From Arion vulgaris (taxonomy: Eukaryota > Mollusca > Gastropoda > Stylommatophora > Arionidae), in NCBI GenBank assembly GCA_020796225.1, contig CM036775.1:15062875-15126874 (forward strand): a DNA stretch of 64,000 nucleotides, written 5' to 3'. Below the pieces are notes generated by a model. The model ran no database searches, was not told where the DNA came from, and saw nothing but the letters and a program-made list of their open reading frames with translations. The translations under genes and the position numbers were made by a program. Positions 1 to 12,400 of the stretch are shown here, one piece after another. Every line of letters starts with the position of its first letter. Position 1 is the stretch's first letter.

Positions 1-65
1 GCCAAAGTTTCAACCAGGTACGTTTGTCTTGTGACCGAGCTCGCTATCGCTAAAACTTCAGACGC
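1..65 (-). repeat. SINE-E fragment with tRNA-like head
   Basis: On the minus strand an A-box-like stretch (TAGCGATAGCGAG) and a decayed B box (GGTTGAAAC) resemble the copies at 54640-54875 and 55787-55900. It lies in the 3' flank of the GCNT gene and is cut by the window edge. Confidence 0.45.
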
Positions 66-106
66 ACACAGTTTCTAGAAGAATATCCAGAACGTCTTTG
101 AAGTCA

Positions 107-112
107 TTTATT
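107..112 (-). promoter_or_regulatory. Candidate polyadenylation signal of the GCNT gene
   Basis: The minus strand reads AATAAA here, 109 nt after the stop codon. It is the first canonical hexamer downstream and the last exon is otherwise complete, so the transcript probably ends just inside the left edge. Confidence 0.55.
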
Positions 113-220
113 CGAAAGTACACACACACACACGCAGATAAATGAAAAGTAATGACCTCGGTATGCATAGAACCTGTAAGTCGCCAAAGAGAATATATTT
201 CTACCTAAATCCAGCCTATG

Positions 221-473
221 TTAAGTGACTTTATTTTTGACAATATCCAAACTCTGATACCAAGTTGTGTCTATGGTAAGTTTACTGGCATATTCAACCA
301 ACGTCATATTAAAATGCCATTCTTCTAAGCAGTCCAGCGCTAGTGGCTGGAAGTCTGTCATGAATTTATTTGCAAACAATTCCTTTCGGTTGGTTAGCAT
401 CTGAAGGTCACGAATGCCAAATATGCAGACTCTCCGAACTCGTTTGCCTCCGCACGGCCAGGAAAAGGGGTAT
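221..473 (-). CDS. GCNT: GCNT exon 9: C-terminus and stop
   Basis: The acceptor is CTTTCCACAG. It encodes [24 protein letters not shown], then ELFANKF and [15 protein letters not shown], the conserved end of GT14 core-2 enzymes (Arg in the VCIFG strand, Lys in FANKF, the last conserved Cys). A further 28 residues precede the TAA at 223-221, a longer tail than in human GCNT1. The exon is 253 nt and intact. Confidence 0.95.
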
Positions 474-3400
474 CTGTGGAAAGTGATCAGTGTTGAGAAA
501 TTAGTCAGTGTTAGAACTCTTGTATGTTATGTTATATGCTTATGTTATGTTATAAGATTGACGTCATGGCACATTGGGCATTCCCATTCGTGCTCTGTCC
601 TCCTCTGGAGCAGCCATTCTAAAGTCCATTTGCTCACCGTACCCATGAGAAGCTGATTAGTATATCTTCTCTCTCTCTACCACGAAGACGACACTGTCTG
701 GCGTCTCCAAACTTAACTTCTAATTCTCGCACTCGTTTCAGTGTCTGATACTCGCCAATATCACATAAATGAGAGCATACTGCATTGATGACATCGGCTC
801 TGTCCATACTTCTTCCCGCTTGAGTAGGGGTATTGTTTGCAAACCATGCCCCTACTCAAGCGGAAGAAGTATGGACATTGTTTGCAAGAATGTCAGCACA
901 CTCATTACCCTGCACTCCAGCATGTCCAGCCAAGTCATTTGCTTGAGATGTGATCTCTGAATGATGTCCACCCATTCCACGCGCATACTTCCAGATTCAA
1001 TCCGTTGAAGCATATTCATCGAGTCTGATATGATAATCGTATGGATTACTGGTTGCTCAGCAACCCATGAGAGAGCCCTGGAGGCAGCGATGATCCCATT
1101 AGTTATGCTGGACATCGTTGTCTCAAAAGCGTAGCAGTCCTCATGAAGTGGCCTACCGTTTCGTGGCTGAATGAACCCATGATGATCTGGTTCCGCATCT
1201 GACAGAGCAAACCTTTTTTATGTTTAATCTGTGGTCACTACTGTCTTGTAAGACTTGTCTGTAGTCAGTGTTAGAACTACCTTGTAAGTTTTGGCTATGG
1301 TCAGCACAATTTTTTTAAAGATTTTTATCTTTACAGCCCTTTGTCAGGTATTTCCACCCGCTCCTCTTTTCCGGTGTGGTTCCAGTCAAGATCATATCTA
1401 GTTACGTTGTTTGTTTGTTTGTTTCCTGGGGGTGTGTTCAATCCATCACTATTTTCTCTACTGAATCTCTAACTATATTGGTTTCTGTTCTGTCCACTTT
1501 CACAATCATGTACTTGTTGTCACGATCATGTACTTGTTGTCACGATCATATTTTACTCTGATTGTCACAATCTTGTACTTGTCACAATCATGTACTTGTT
1601 GTCACAATCATGTACTTGTCACAATCATGTACTTATTGTCACAATCATGTACTTGTTGTCACAATCATGTACTTGTTGTCACAATCATGATTGTAATCAT
1701 GTACTTGTTGCCACAATCATGTACTTGTTGTCACAATCATGTACTTGTTGTCACAATCATGTACTTGTTGTCACAATCATGTACTTGTTGTCACGATCAT
1801 GTACTTGTTGTCACAATCATGTACTTGTTGTCACAATCTTGTACTTGTTGTCACAATCATGTACTTGTTGTCACAATCATGTACTTGTTGTCACAATCAT
1901 GTACTTGTCACAATCATGTACTTGTTGTCACAATCATGTACTTGTTGCCACAATCATGTACTTGTTGTCACATCTGATTTGTGTTATGAGGGTCTCGGTG
2001 GTGTAGAAGTTAGGTGATTGTCTCTCGTTCCAAAGGCACTTGGTACGCTCCCTCCTGGAACCATAGGGATATTTTCCAGAGACCCCTGATCTCAGTGTAG
2101 GTGAGATCAAGTTCCTAGTCTTATTGGATCCGGATGATAAAAAGTACGGCCCATGTTCAAGCTGAGCATGTAAATGACTTCTTTGCAGTTCTTCTACATC
2201 TTCAAACGCTACATATTGACCACTCCTTGTAATTTATATGTGATCTGAGCCTAAGAGTGATTGTATATTGTGCCAGTTATGTGCCTACATGTAGAATAGA
2301 ACATCCAATTTCTGCGACACTATTTATTTACTAGGGTAGCTTCCCTAGGCCCCTTCCTCAATAGCCTTGTAGGTCGCAGTGTTACTATTCTTTGCTCCCC
2401 TTGTGAGTCCCAGCAACACATGGGGGTCGCACAAAGTAATTATGATGTTTAAAATTAGAACCAACAAAATGTGACACTAACTTATTTTTGTGCATACCTG
2501 CCCTTACTGTCCAACCAGCCAACTCCCCAGTTGACAAACCTGGCTATATATGGTTTATAGAGAGCATCTGTTTCTGGATATCCTGCAACCAAATTATAAT
2601 TACTTATTTTGTAGTGAAATTAAGTTGTAGTGAAATTGTTGATAAATTGTTGTAGTGAAATTAAGTTGTAGTGAAATTAGTTGTAGTGAAATTGTTGTAG
2701 TGAAATTAAGTTGTAGTGAAATTGTTGTAGTGAAATTAAGTTGTAGTGAAATTAAGTTGTAGTGAAATTATGTTGTAGTGAAATTAAGTTGTAGTGAAAT
2801 TAAGTTGTAGTGAAATTAAGTTGTAGTGAAATTGTTGTATGAAATTAAGTTGTAGTGAAATTAAGTTGTAGTGAAATTAAGTTGTAGTGAAATTAGTTGT
2901 AGGAAAATGAGTGAAATTAAGTTGTAGTGAAATTAGTTGTAGTGAAATTTTTAAATAGAAACGTTGTAGTGAAATTAAGTTGTAGTGAAATTAAGTTGTA
3001 GTGAAATTAAGTTGTAGTGAAATTAAGTTGTAGTGAAATTAAGTTGTAATTTTGTGTGAAATTAAAACTATTACTGATAAAGCTAATGAGCATAATATTA
3101 AATGAATTCAAGATTTGGACAAATCTGGGTTAACCATTTCACTCTTCTGTGTCGATATACTGGCTTGCAAAATTTTTTAAGATAACACAAAGCCAATATA
3201 CCGGCTAAACCAGTATAAAATGCAGTTATTGGTTACTAAACTGATGTCATTGCACTCCGGGTAGACCCATAGGTGCTCAGTCTCACCCAACAGATATTGA
3301 AGAGTATGCATACTGATGGTTTCCGTGGCTTGCTGATTAAACACACCTCTCACTCTGCCTCTCAGGCATCCAGCTCGACTTCTACAACAGGTAACTCCAA

Positions 3401-6400
3401 ACTGCCTAAACTGCTTGATCGATTCAACATCGATTTTAGTGTCCTCATCCAACAGACAGTCGTGAAGAGACCGAAGAATATCCCCTTATCCATCTTCAAC
3501 TCCCCAACAATCGATGCCGTTGATGCAAGCCTGTCCGCTCTCTAAATGCAGTATAAATGCATATTCAGTTGAAATAGATTACAGAGTGAAAGGGTTAATT
3601 ATTGATTGATATAACCATCATCCCTGCACTTTAGTGGCTAACCATGTGTGCTCTGATCTCTTTCTTACACAGGATGATCTCAGCGGTAGTGCACGATCTC
3701 CATAGCACTGGCGAAGGTCCTTGATGTAATTTAGAAGATGGTGAAAATATTTGTAGGAATTTTATTTTTGAATATTTCAAATGGATTTTGACTGGACAGC
3801 AGCTTTCCAGCCTGGTCTTCTTGATTTTGAACTGCCAATGGGTCCTGTTACATACTCAACTTGAACATGGGACCTACGTTTTATCGTCCGTCTCGGATAG
3901 GACCTGATCTCACCTATGCTGAGATCAGGAATCGCTGGAAAAATATCCAGATGGCTCCACAAGAGAGCGAACCGAGTACCTTTAGTGCGAGAGCTGAGCA
4001 CATTACCTCTGCATGTCTGCTGTCAGCAAAAATATCCAGGAAACCTCATGAAATTAACCACTAGAGTGTCTTCTTCTTCTTCTCTTCCATCATTTACTTC
4101 TTTATAGAATCATCCTTTGTGTGGTCTTCCTCTTGCTCTGTACTCGTTATACTTTTTCTCAGCGTGTCTCTCTGTGGTAGTCGATACCAGGGCATTCTAG
4201 TCAGGTGTCCAAACCATTTAATTTGTTGTTCTTTTATAAATTGCATGACTGGTTTCATTCTGCTTCTGATTTCTTCATTTCTAATTCTGTCTCTTATTGT
4301 CACTCTGCAGCTCTTCTAAGATACTTCAGCTTCGTGGTTATGATGTTCCGGTTATTGGCCATGTTTGGCACTGGTAACATAGTGTTGGACAGAAAATCTT
4401 TCTTATAAGATTTGCTTTAGTTTTTAACAGTATCTCTTTATATGACGGCAATGTAAGAAAACCTACAAATCTGAGGTGGTCAGATAAGATCAGATCTGGA
4501 GAAAACCGTGGGGAGGCTGTGGTAATACTAAGTAAATTGACATTTATGAACAACGACAGCTGTATATAGTATTACCTAAGCAAGCAAGAAATGAATAATT
4601 AATTAATTAATAATGAATAAAAAATTAAGTAAATTTTTATTATTTAATTATCCATCTCTTGCTTGCTGATGTAATGATGCTCGTCTATCACGGGTGATGA
4701 TGGCCACCATTTTTCATCCAAGGGAATGTAGTTGCGTTATGTTTGTCTGTGTGTGCGTAGATGACTAGTGAGCCTGATGCAGGCTTGAAATGTTCTTTTG
4801 CAATGTGGGCAAGGAATACTTCTACTTGTGGCAAATTTACTGCATTTCTATTTTGACATTTTTGTTCCATCCATGCAGTTCTACCTGCCTCACAGGCCGA
4901 AAAACCATGCCGGAGAAGTGTACGCCAGGATTACATATTGGTGTTTCCTGTTTCTTGGAGACAACCATAACCTCTGTTTTCTTTATATTCATGCTTAATC
5001 CTTTCTTTTCACTTTCTCTCACTAATATGTCTATCAAGTCTTGTAGATCTTGTTCATTTGTGGCCATGAGAATTTTGTCATCTGCATATCTTAGATTGTT
5101 CATGTTTTGTCTCCCAACTGCCTTTTATTCTATATACTCAAGTCTCTCTTGCTTTCCTGATATACTCAAGTTACACGAGAATGTCAGTAAGAATGTCGGA
5201 CCTACCATCACGAGGGTGGCCAAAACTAACTGCGGAGATCACACGGGAGCAAAAGCAAGGGAAGATAGGCACCAACGACCTGTGCCCCTGTGACTTGGCA
5301 AGTATGACAACAGAACATATCCTATAGAACTGCCCCCAGTATGCAGACCTGAGAAGAAAGAGGTGGCCCACTTTCACAAGCGTCCAAGACAAACTGTATG
5401 GCATGGCTGATAATCTGAGGCAGATGGCTGCCTTTATTAGAGACTCAGAAATCCCAATCTAGTGAGAACGCAGAAGAAGTCTACAAGAACAATATCATAA
5501 TGACTGATACCTTTATATGATCCAGGCACCATCAGATGTGGATTATGATTAAGTGTTGAGAAGAAGGACTCGTCTGGAAAGTCTGTCCTACTGACCCAGT
5601 CCAGGTACTCCTGGCTACAGGACTATGTAGCATGTAGCCCACTAAACCCTGCTGGCCAGCATGAAAACTAGACCTTTGAAAGGTTTAATTTCATGTGGGG
5701 GTGGAAAGTTTTCATACCAGCGATTCGAGTAGTGGCTGTGGAGTAAGGAAAATACATGAAATTATGGTAAGGTATGAAATTATAAAATAAAGCTTCTACA
5801 GCAGAATTCAATTCCATAGTGGGTGTGGAGTGAGGATAAAACATGAAATTATGATGCATGAAATAAGCTTAGGCAGAATTCAATTCTGTAGTGGGTGTGG
5901 AGTGAGGATAAATTATGAAAGAGTATGAAATGATGATTTTCCCAGTGGCTACTTATGGTTGTGAATCATGGACTATTACACAAAATTAAGAACGAAAATC
6001 TAGTCCTTCAAAACTAAATGCTACAGAAAGATCCTACGAATACCATGGACAGAAAAAGAAAGAACACTGATGTGGTGAAAGAACTAAATGTTAAAGACAA
6101 TTGGTTGATAAACAACATACTATACAGAAAAATTACATACTTTGGTCACATCAAGCGTCACGATGGCTTAAAAAGAACAATACTAGAGGGCAGGGTTCCA
6201 GGACGCAGAAGAAGACCAAGAAGAAGATGACTACAAGATATTAAAGAAACCATGAATATGACCATCGACGAAGTGGGTGAACTGGTTAGAGACAGAGTAA
6301 ATTTCAGATGCGCTGCAAAGCGAGCAACGTCCTATAAAGGATATGCACCTTGATGATGATGAAATTAACCCTTACTGCATGCAGTTATTTCCTCAGTTGT

Positions 6401-9400
6401 ACACAGTTAATTCAAGGGAGGCAAAAAGGAATTAAACCAAATAATAACTACTGTCAATAAATAAGCATATATATATATCTTATTATATATTCATTTTAAC
6501 TCTTAGAACCCGGGCTCCCGATATTTCGGGATTGAATGTAAGTGCTGCATGCCCCAAGCACACAAGATATTGGTCTGAGCATATTTTTTCACTATTTTTC
6601 TGTATCTGAAAATAAATTGTGTACAAATGTGACATAAAACACAACCCATGAGTTCTACATTGTTTTACGAGATGGCGGACGCTGTTGTGTGATTTTATTG
6701 TACTGATAAGGTAATTAGTTACGTATTTTCGTGTTAAAAAATAGTTTTCGAATGGTCATTCTAAAAATAACAGCAAGCTGTTGAACTTGTTTTTAATAAA
6801 TTTGAAGATAAACTAGACTTAGAATATGATTATTCTGATTAGGATAAATAAAGTGAGTTAGAGCCTGCATGCCCAGGGTGTTTGTAGCGTGTTGGACTGC
6901 GGGTGACAAGCCCTCTGTGAGTGTTGGTTCAATTCCGTGGGCTGGCAACAAAAGCCACAGGTTCCCAGATTTACGGTGTTCGTGGCACCAAACCGAAGGG
7001 TTACGATGTCCATGGCACCGAGCAGAAGAGCTGAATGCTTCTAGGTCAAAAAAAAGTGAGTTAGATGATCATTTAGACAAAAAAATTGTTTTAATCGATT
7101 GATATTCAAGCTATATATCTTCAATAAGGAGAAAAATCTTCATATACGGGAGTATTCGCGGCTGTGTCCACATATAAAATCAAATAAATTTTAAAGTTTA
7201 GTGTTCTGCAAATATATAATAAGCAGAAATAATGGAGATAACGGGGTAAATCAATATTAAATAATACAACACTTAAAAGTTCTAAATTATCGTGTTTTAA
7301 TATAGCTCTGATGTGGACTGTTTTTGCCCAGGAGCTTCAGGGAAGAGGTTTTTAAAGGTTCAGGTGGCCAGGGTTCAAAAGGGTTAAGAAAACTAGTCAA
7401 CCTATTAGAATAACAAGATTAAAAAGTAGTAGAAGTAAAACTTCTTATAAGAGAAACAACTTGAATGGCAAAGTGTACGGCGAGTGGCGTTCAACGGAAT
7501 TCTACTGTTGCGCAATGCACAGTGATTGGCGTGGAACAAGTTAAGCTTCTACAGCAAAGTTCAATTTCATAGTGACTATGGAAAATTGGACACATTTTGA
7601 GGAGAAATGATCAACGAATATCAAAGCAGGCATTGAAGTGGGATGCAGAGGGTTCCAGAAAGAGAGGATGACCTAAGAAGACCCTGAAACAAACTTTGAT
7701 GAGAGAGACAAGAGGTATCAGTCTCAGGTTTCATTGGAGAGATTGAGCGAGTTGTCCGTGATAGAGCGGTATGGAGAAATTACTTGCCATATACATATAC
7801 TAACTAACCTGTATGTTGTAGTATCTACAACATTAGCACCATCCAGCGCTTTAAGTATCTTGACTATCTGTAAATTTGTCTTCAATGGAAACTCTTGGCC
7901 TGTCAGATTGATGAAATATTTCCAGGAGTACTTCCAGAGGTCTTGCATACAATACAGCCAGGGTTCTAGTGAGCTGTACAAGAAAATATGCATTGTTATT
8001 TCATTGTTATTTGAGTGTTCTGTGGACATGTATTTATTCTGTGGCAATATAACCAACATACCAGAGCCAAACATGGACAATGAGCAAAGCGCAGTCACAA
8101 AAATAACTACATGTGAAATGCGCAAACATTTACAAACATCGCCAGAAAAGACAGCGTCACCAACATCAGCTTAGGAAAGAAAGTTAGCACAGAACCTTGC
8201 TTGAATTACATTGAGAAACAAAGAATGAAGTGGTTTGGCCACTTAATAAGAATGCATCCAAACTCCACAGTATACAGAGTCTTCTACAACAGAACATTAG
8301 GAAAGAAGGCGAGAGGAAGACCACGAAAAAGATGGTTAGATGGCGTAGCAGAATCCTGTGAAAGAACAAAAATAACAATCACACAAGCCACCAGAACAGC
8401 GCAAGACAAAAACAGAAAACCACGACACTGGGCAACAAGCAGGTAGCAGTGTGACGACAAAAGAAGAAGAAGAAGAATATAACCAACCTCCAGTAACAAC
8501 ATACAATACAGCCAAGGGTTCTAGTGAGCTGTACGTAAGAAGAAAATATGCATTGTTATTTCATTGTTACTTGACAATGTTCTGTGGAAATACGTGAATC
8601 ACAAAGAGTGGTTTAACAAGTGGTCGATATGGAGCGTTTAAAGAAGAAGAAATACGGAAGATTTTTTTCAATCCAGAAGCACTTGAGCTTTCAGATCTCG
8701 GCTCGGTGCCATGGACATCGCAACCCTTCGGTTCGGTGCCATGAACCCCGTAAATCTGGAGAACCTGTGGCTTTTCTGCGAGCACGCTGGGCAGGTGGGC
8801 AAATACAGAAGATAATGCACATGATGATGATATATTAGAAACTTACTTAAAATGAGCCCAATCAACAATATTTTGTTTCGATGATAGGAAAACATTTGGA
8901 AAACAATCCGCTATTCCCTTCATGGCATCCTGGATTTCCTGGTCAACTTTAGCATCAACATGGATGCAGTAAAAATTGTGCGGCCGATAGACGGCTCTGA
9001 GGAGGCGTTCAGCTTGATCTGCGTCACGGTACATCATGATACTGAAAATAGAGGAAGTACAATTGTAGTTAGGTGAGGTCGGTATCTGGATGGGTTAGGT
9101 TCAAATCTAATTATTTAACAGAATTTATTGTATGTCTATTCTCTAATCTGTTTTGCTTTCGGCGTCAGGTCGAAAAAGGAGACACCTGGAGCGCACCTTC
9201 CTATGCGTCTTGTCTTTCTTTCTTCTCTCAAGTCCTGATTTGCCTCATAGCTTCAGGATAAGAAGAGATTTCTAGAAAGGGGTTTTGTGTGCGCTTCATA
9301 AACAGTGTCTTCCATCGCCTCTGTTATCTCTGAGGTCCACCTTTTGCATGGTCAGAATTTTGCTTCGTATCCACTGTATCGGAGTAACACTGCTCTTTGA

Positions 9401-12400
9401 GGTGCACTGTCTGTTGGTAGTCTTCTTATGTGTCCGAACCATTTAATTTGTTGTTTCTTGATGAAGTTCAGTACTGATGTTGTACCCACTTTTTCCTGAT
9501 GTCTTCATTTCTCAACCGATCTCTTCTTGATACCCCCAGTGTTCTGTGTAGACACTTCATCTCTGTCGTGACTAGTTTTATTTTGTTATTTAATGTCAGC
9601 GTCCAGGTTTGGCACTGATAGTATAATGTGGGAAGAAAGACTGTTGAATTGATTGTATAACAACATTAAGATGTCAATCTGCATGTGCTTAGGCTCGCTA
9701 TGTAGACTGGTGTCTCTGTGGCTAAGTAGTTAAGCTTTTGCCTTGTGTTCCGAAGATAGCAGGTTCGAATTCGAACAGCGACATTCTGTTTACAAGTGCA
9801 TTTTATCCAGAGACCCCTAGGATTGTTGTCGGGGATACAGAGTTCATGCACTGTACAACATTCTCACAGGTGGTGTGTCATTTCTACGGAGGGGGGACAC
9901 AAGCCATATTGGGTAAAACAGAGTGCATTGAAGTCAGTCCTTCGGATTTGGACCCTTCGGATTTGGATTAAATGTCCACTTTTGTTGCTTCTTTGGTTAT
10001 TGGTTACTAAACTGACGTCACTGCACTCCAGGCAGACCCATAGGTGCTCAATCTCCTCCAACAGATATCGAAGAGTATGCACACTGATGGTTCCCGTGGC
10101 TCACTGATTAAATACACTCCTCACTCTGCCCCTCAGGCATCCAGTTCTACTTGTACAACGGTAACTATAAACTGCTCAAATCGCTGGATCAATTCAACAT
10201 AAATTTTAGTGTCTTCATCCAACAGGCAGTTGTCGGTTCTTTGAATAGATTGAAATCCTGTATATTTTAACCCTTTAGCTGCTAAGGATGTATATATATG
10301 TTTTTCCCATTCCCTTCTAAAGACGCATTAACATGTCTGTTATTATCTCTCCTCTGTGGGCTAAAGACCTGTTAACATGTTATACATTGCTACTGTCACT
10401 GCTATAGGCGTACATTCACGTTTGTGACCTAGAAACAAAGAGTAGCTATTTTTAGCTCAGCCTTCAGAAAGTATGTAGCAGCGAAAGGGTTAAGCAGCAT
10501 AGACAGCAAACATCTTGGAGGTCTCTCCACTTATAACTACTGTCGTTATTTGTTTAGTCTCTTCCAGAGAATGGACTCAGATCTGACACAATAGCTGTCC
10601 TAGTTAAAGAGAACTGGTAGTCTGTACTTCGAGTCTAATACAGTAAAGACAGGTGTAGTAGGCAGGTAAGGTAGACAGGTGTATACTTAGGGTAGACAGG
10701 CAAAGGTAGATGAGTAGACAGGATAGACAAGTATGGTAGACAGGTAAACACTTAGGGTAGACAGGCATGGCTATAGACGATGAGACAGGTAGAGTAGACA
10801 CTTGGGTAGAAAAGTAGGGTAGATGAGTAGACATGTAGAGTAGACAGGTAAGCTAGACAGGTAGAGTAAACACCTCAGGTAGACAGACAGGGTAGATGAG
10901 TAGATTAGACAGGTAAGCTAGAAAGGTAAAGTAAACACCTCAGGTAGACAGACAGGGTAGATGAGTAGATTTAGACAGGTAAGCTAGGCAAGTAAAGTAA
11001 ACACCTCAGGTAGACAGACAGGGTAGATGAGTAGATTAGACAGGTAAGCTAGACAGGTACGGTAAACAGGTAAGACAGGTAGAGACACTTACGCATAAGC
11101 AACCGGAAAGTTTTCTCTTCTTGAAGCGAATGAGTAATATAACCTCTGGATCGGATAAAATCTTCACAACTAGACGTTGCCTTGGAGTACACAGACAACG
11201 GTGTTCTAGGCGGTTTGTTCTCCTCCATGTACTGACAAAATATATGAGAAATGATATTTTTACATAGGAATACAGGTGTACCAAACACAACAAGAAAACA
11301 CAGGTGTAACAGATATAACAAGAAAACACAGGTGTAACAGAAAACACAGGTGTAACAGAGATAACAAGAAAACACAGGTGTAACAGACATAAGAAAATAC
11401 AGGTGTAACAGACATAACAAGAAAACACAGGTGTAAAAGACATAAGAAAATACAGGTGTAACAGACATAACAAGAAAATACAGGTGTAACAGACATAACA
11501 AGAAAACACAGGAGTAACAGATATAACAAGAAAACACAGGTGTAACAGACATAAAGAAAAACAGGTGTAACAGAAAACACAGGTGTAACAGAATAACAAG
11601 AAAACACAGGTAACAGATAAGAACAGTGTAGATAACAAGAAAACACAGGTGTAACATAAAAAAAACAGGTGTAACAGCATAAGAAAACACAGGTGTAAAG
11701 ACATAACAAGAAAACACAGGTGTAACAGACATAACAAGAAAACACAGGTGTGAACATAACAGTAAAGAACACAGGTGTAACAGACATAAGAAAATACAGG
11801 TGTAACAGATATAACAAGAAAACACAGGTGTAACAGACATAAGAAAACACAGGTGTAACAGATATAACAAGAAAACACAGGTGTAACAGATATAACAAGA
11901 AAACACAGGTGTAACAGAGATAACAAGAAAACACAGGTGTAACAGACATAAGAAAATACAGGTGTAACAGATATAACAAGAAAACACAGGTGTAACAGAC
12001 ATAAGAAAACACAGGTGTAACAGATATAACAAGAAAACAGGTGTAACAGATATAACAAGAAAACACAGGTGTAACAGATATAACAAGAAAACACAGGTGT
12101 AACATAAAACACAGGTGTAACAGGCATAACAAGAAAACACAGGTGTAAAAGACATAAGAAAATACAGGTGTAACAGACATAACAAGAAAACACAGGTGTA
12201 ACAGACATAAGAAAACACAGGTGTAACAGACATAACAAGAAAACACAGGTGTAACATAAAACACAGGTGTAACAGACATAACAAGAAAACACAGGTGTAA
12301 CAATAAAAGAAAATACAGGTGTAACAGAAACACTATAACAAGAAAACACAGGTGTAACAGACATAAGAAAATACAGGTGTAACAGATATAACAAGAAAAC

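Noticed and set aside
1528..2017. Plus-strand ORFs of 92-149 codons ([11 protein letters not shown] repeats)
   Set aside because: Translations of the 20-bp array, shifting through three frames.
7724..8125. 133-codon minus-strand ORF as a single protein
   Set aside because: Only 7809-7973 is coding. The upstream part is intron and the inverse of a LINE; a splice acceptor and donor bound the real exon.
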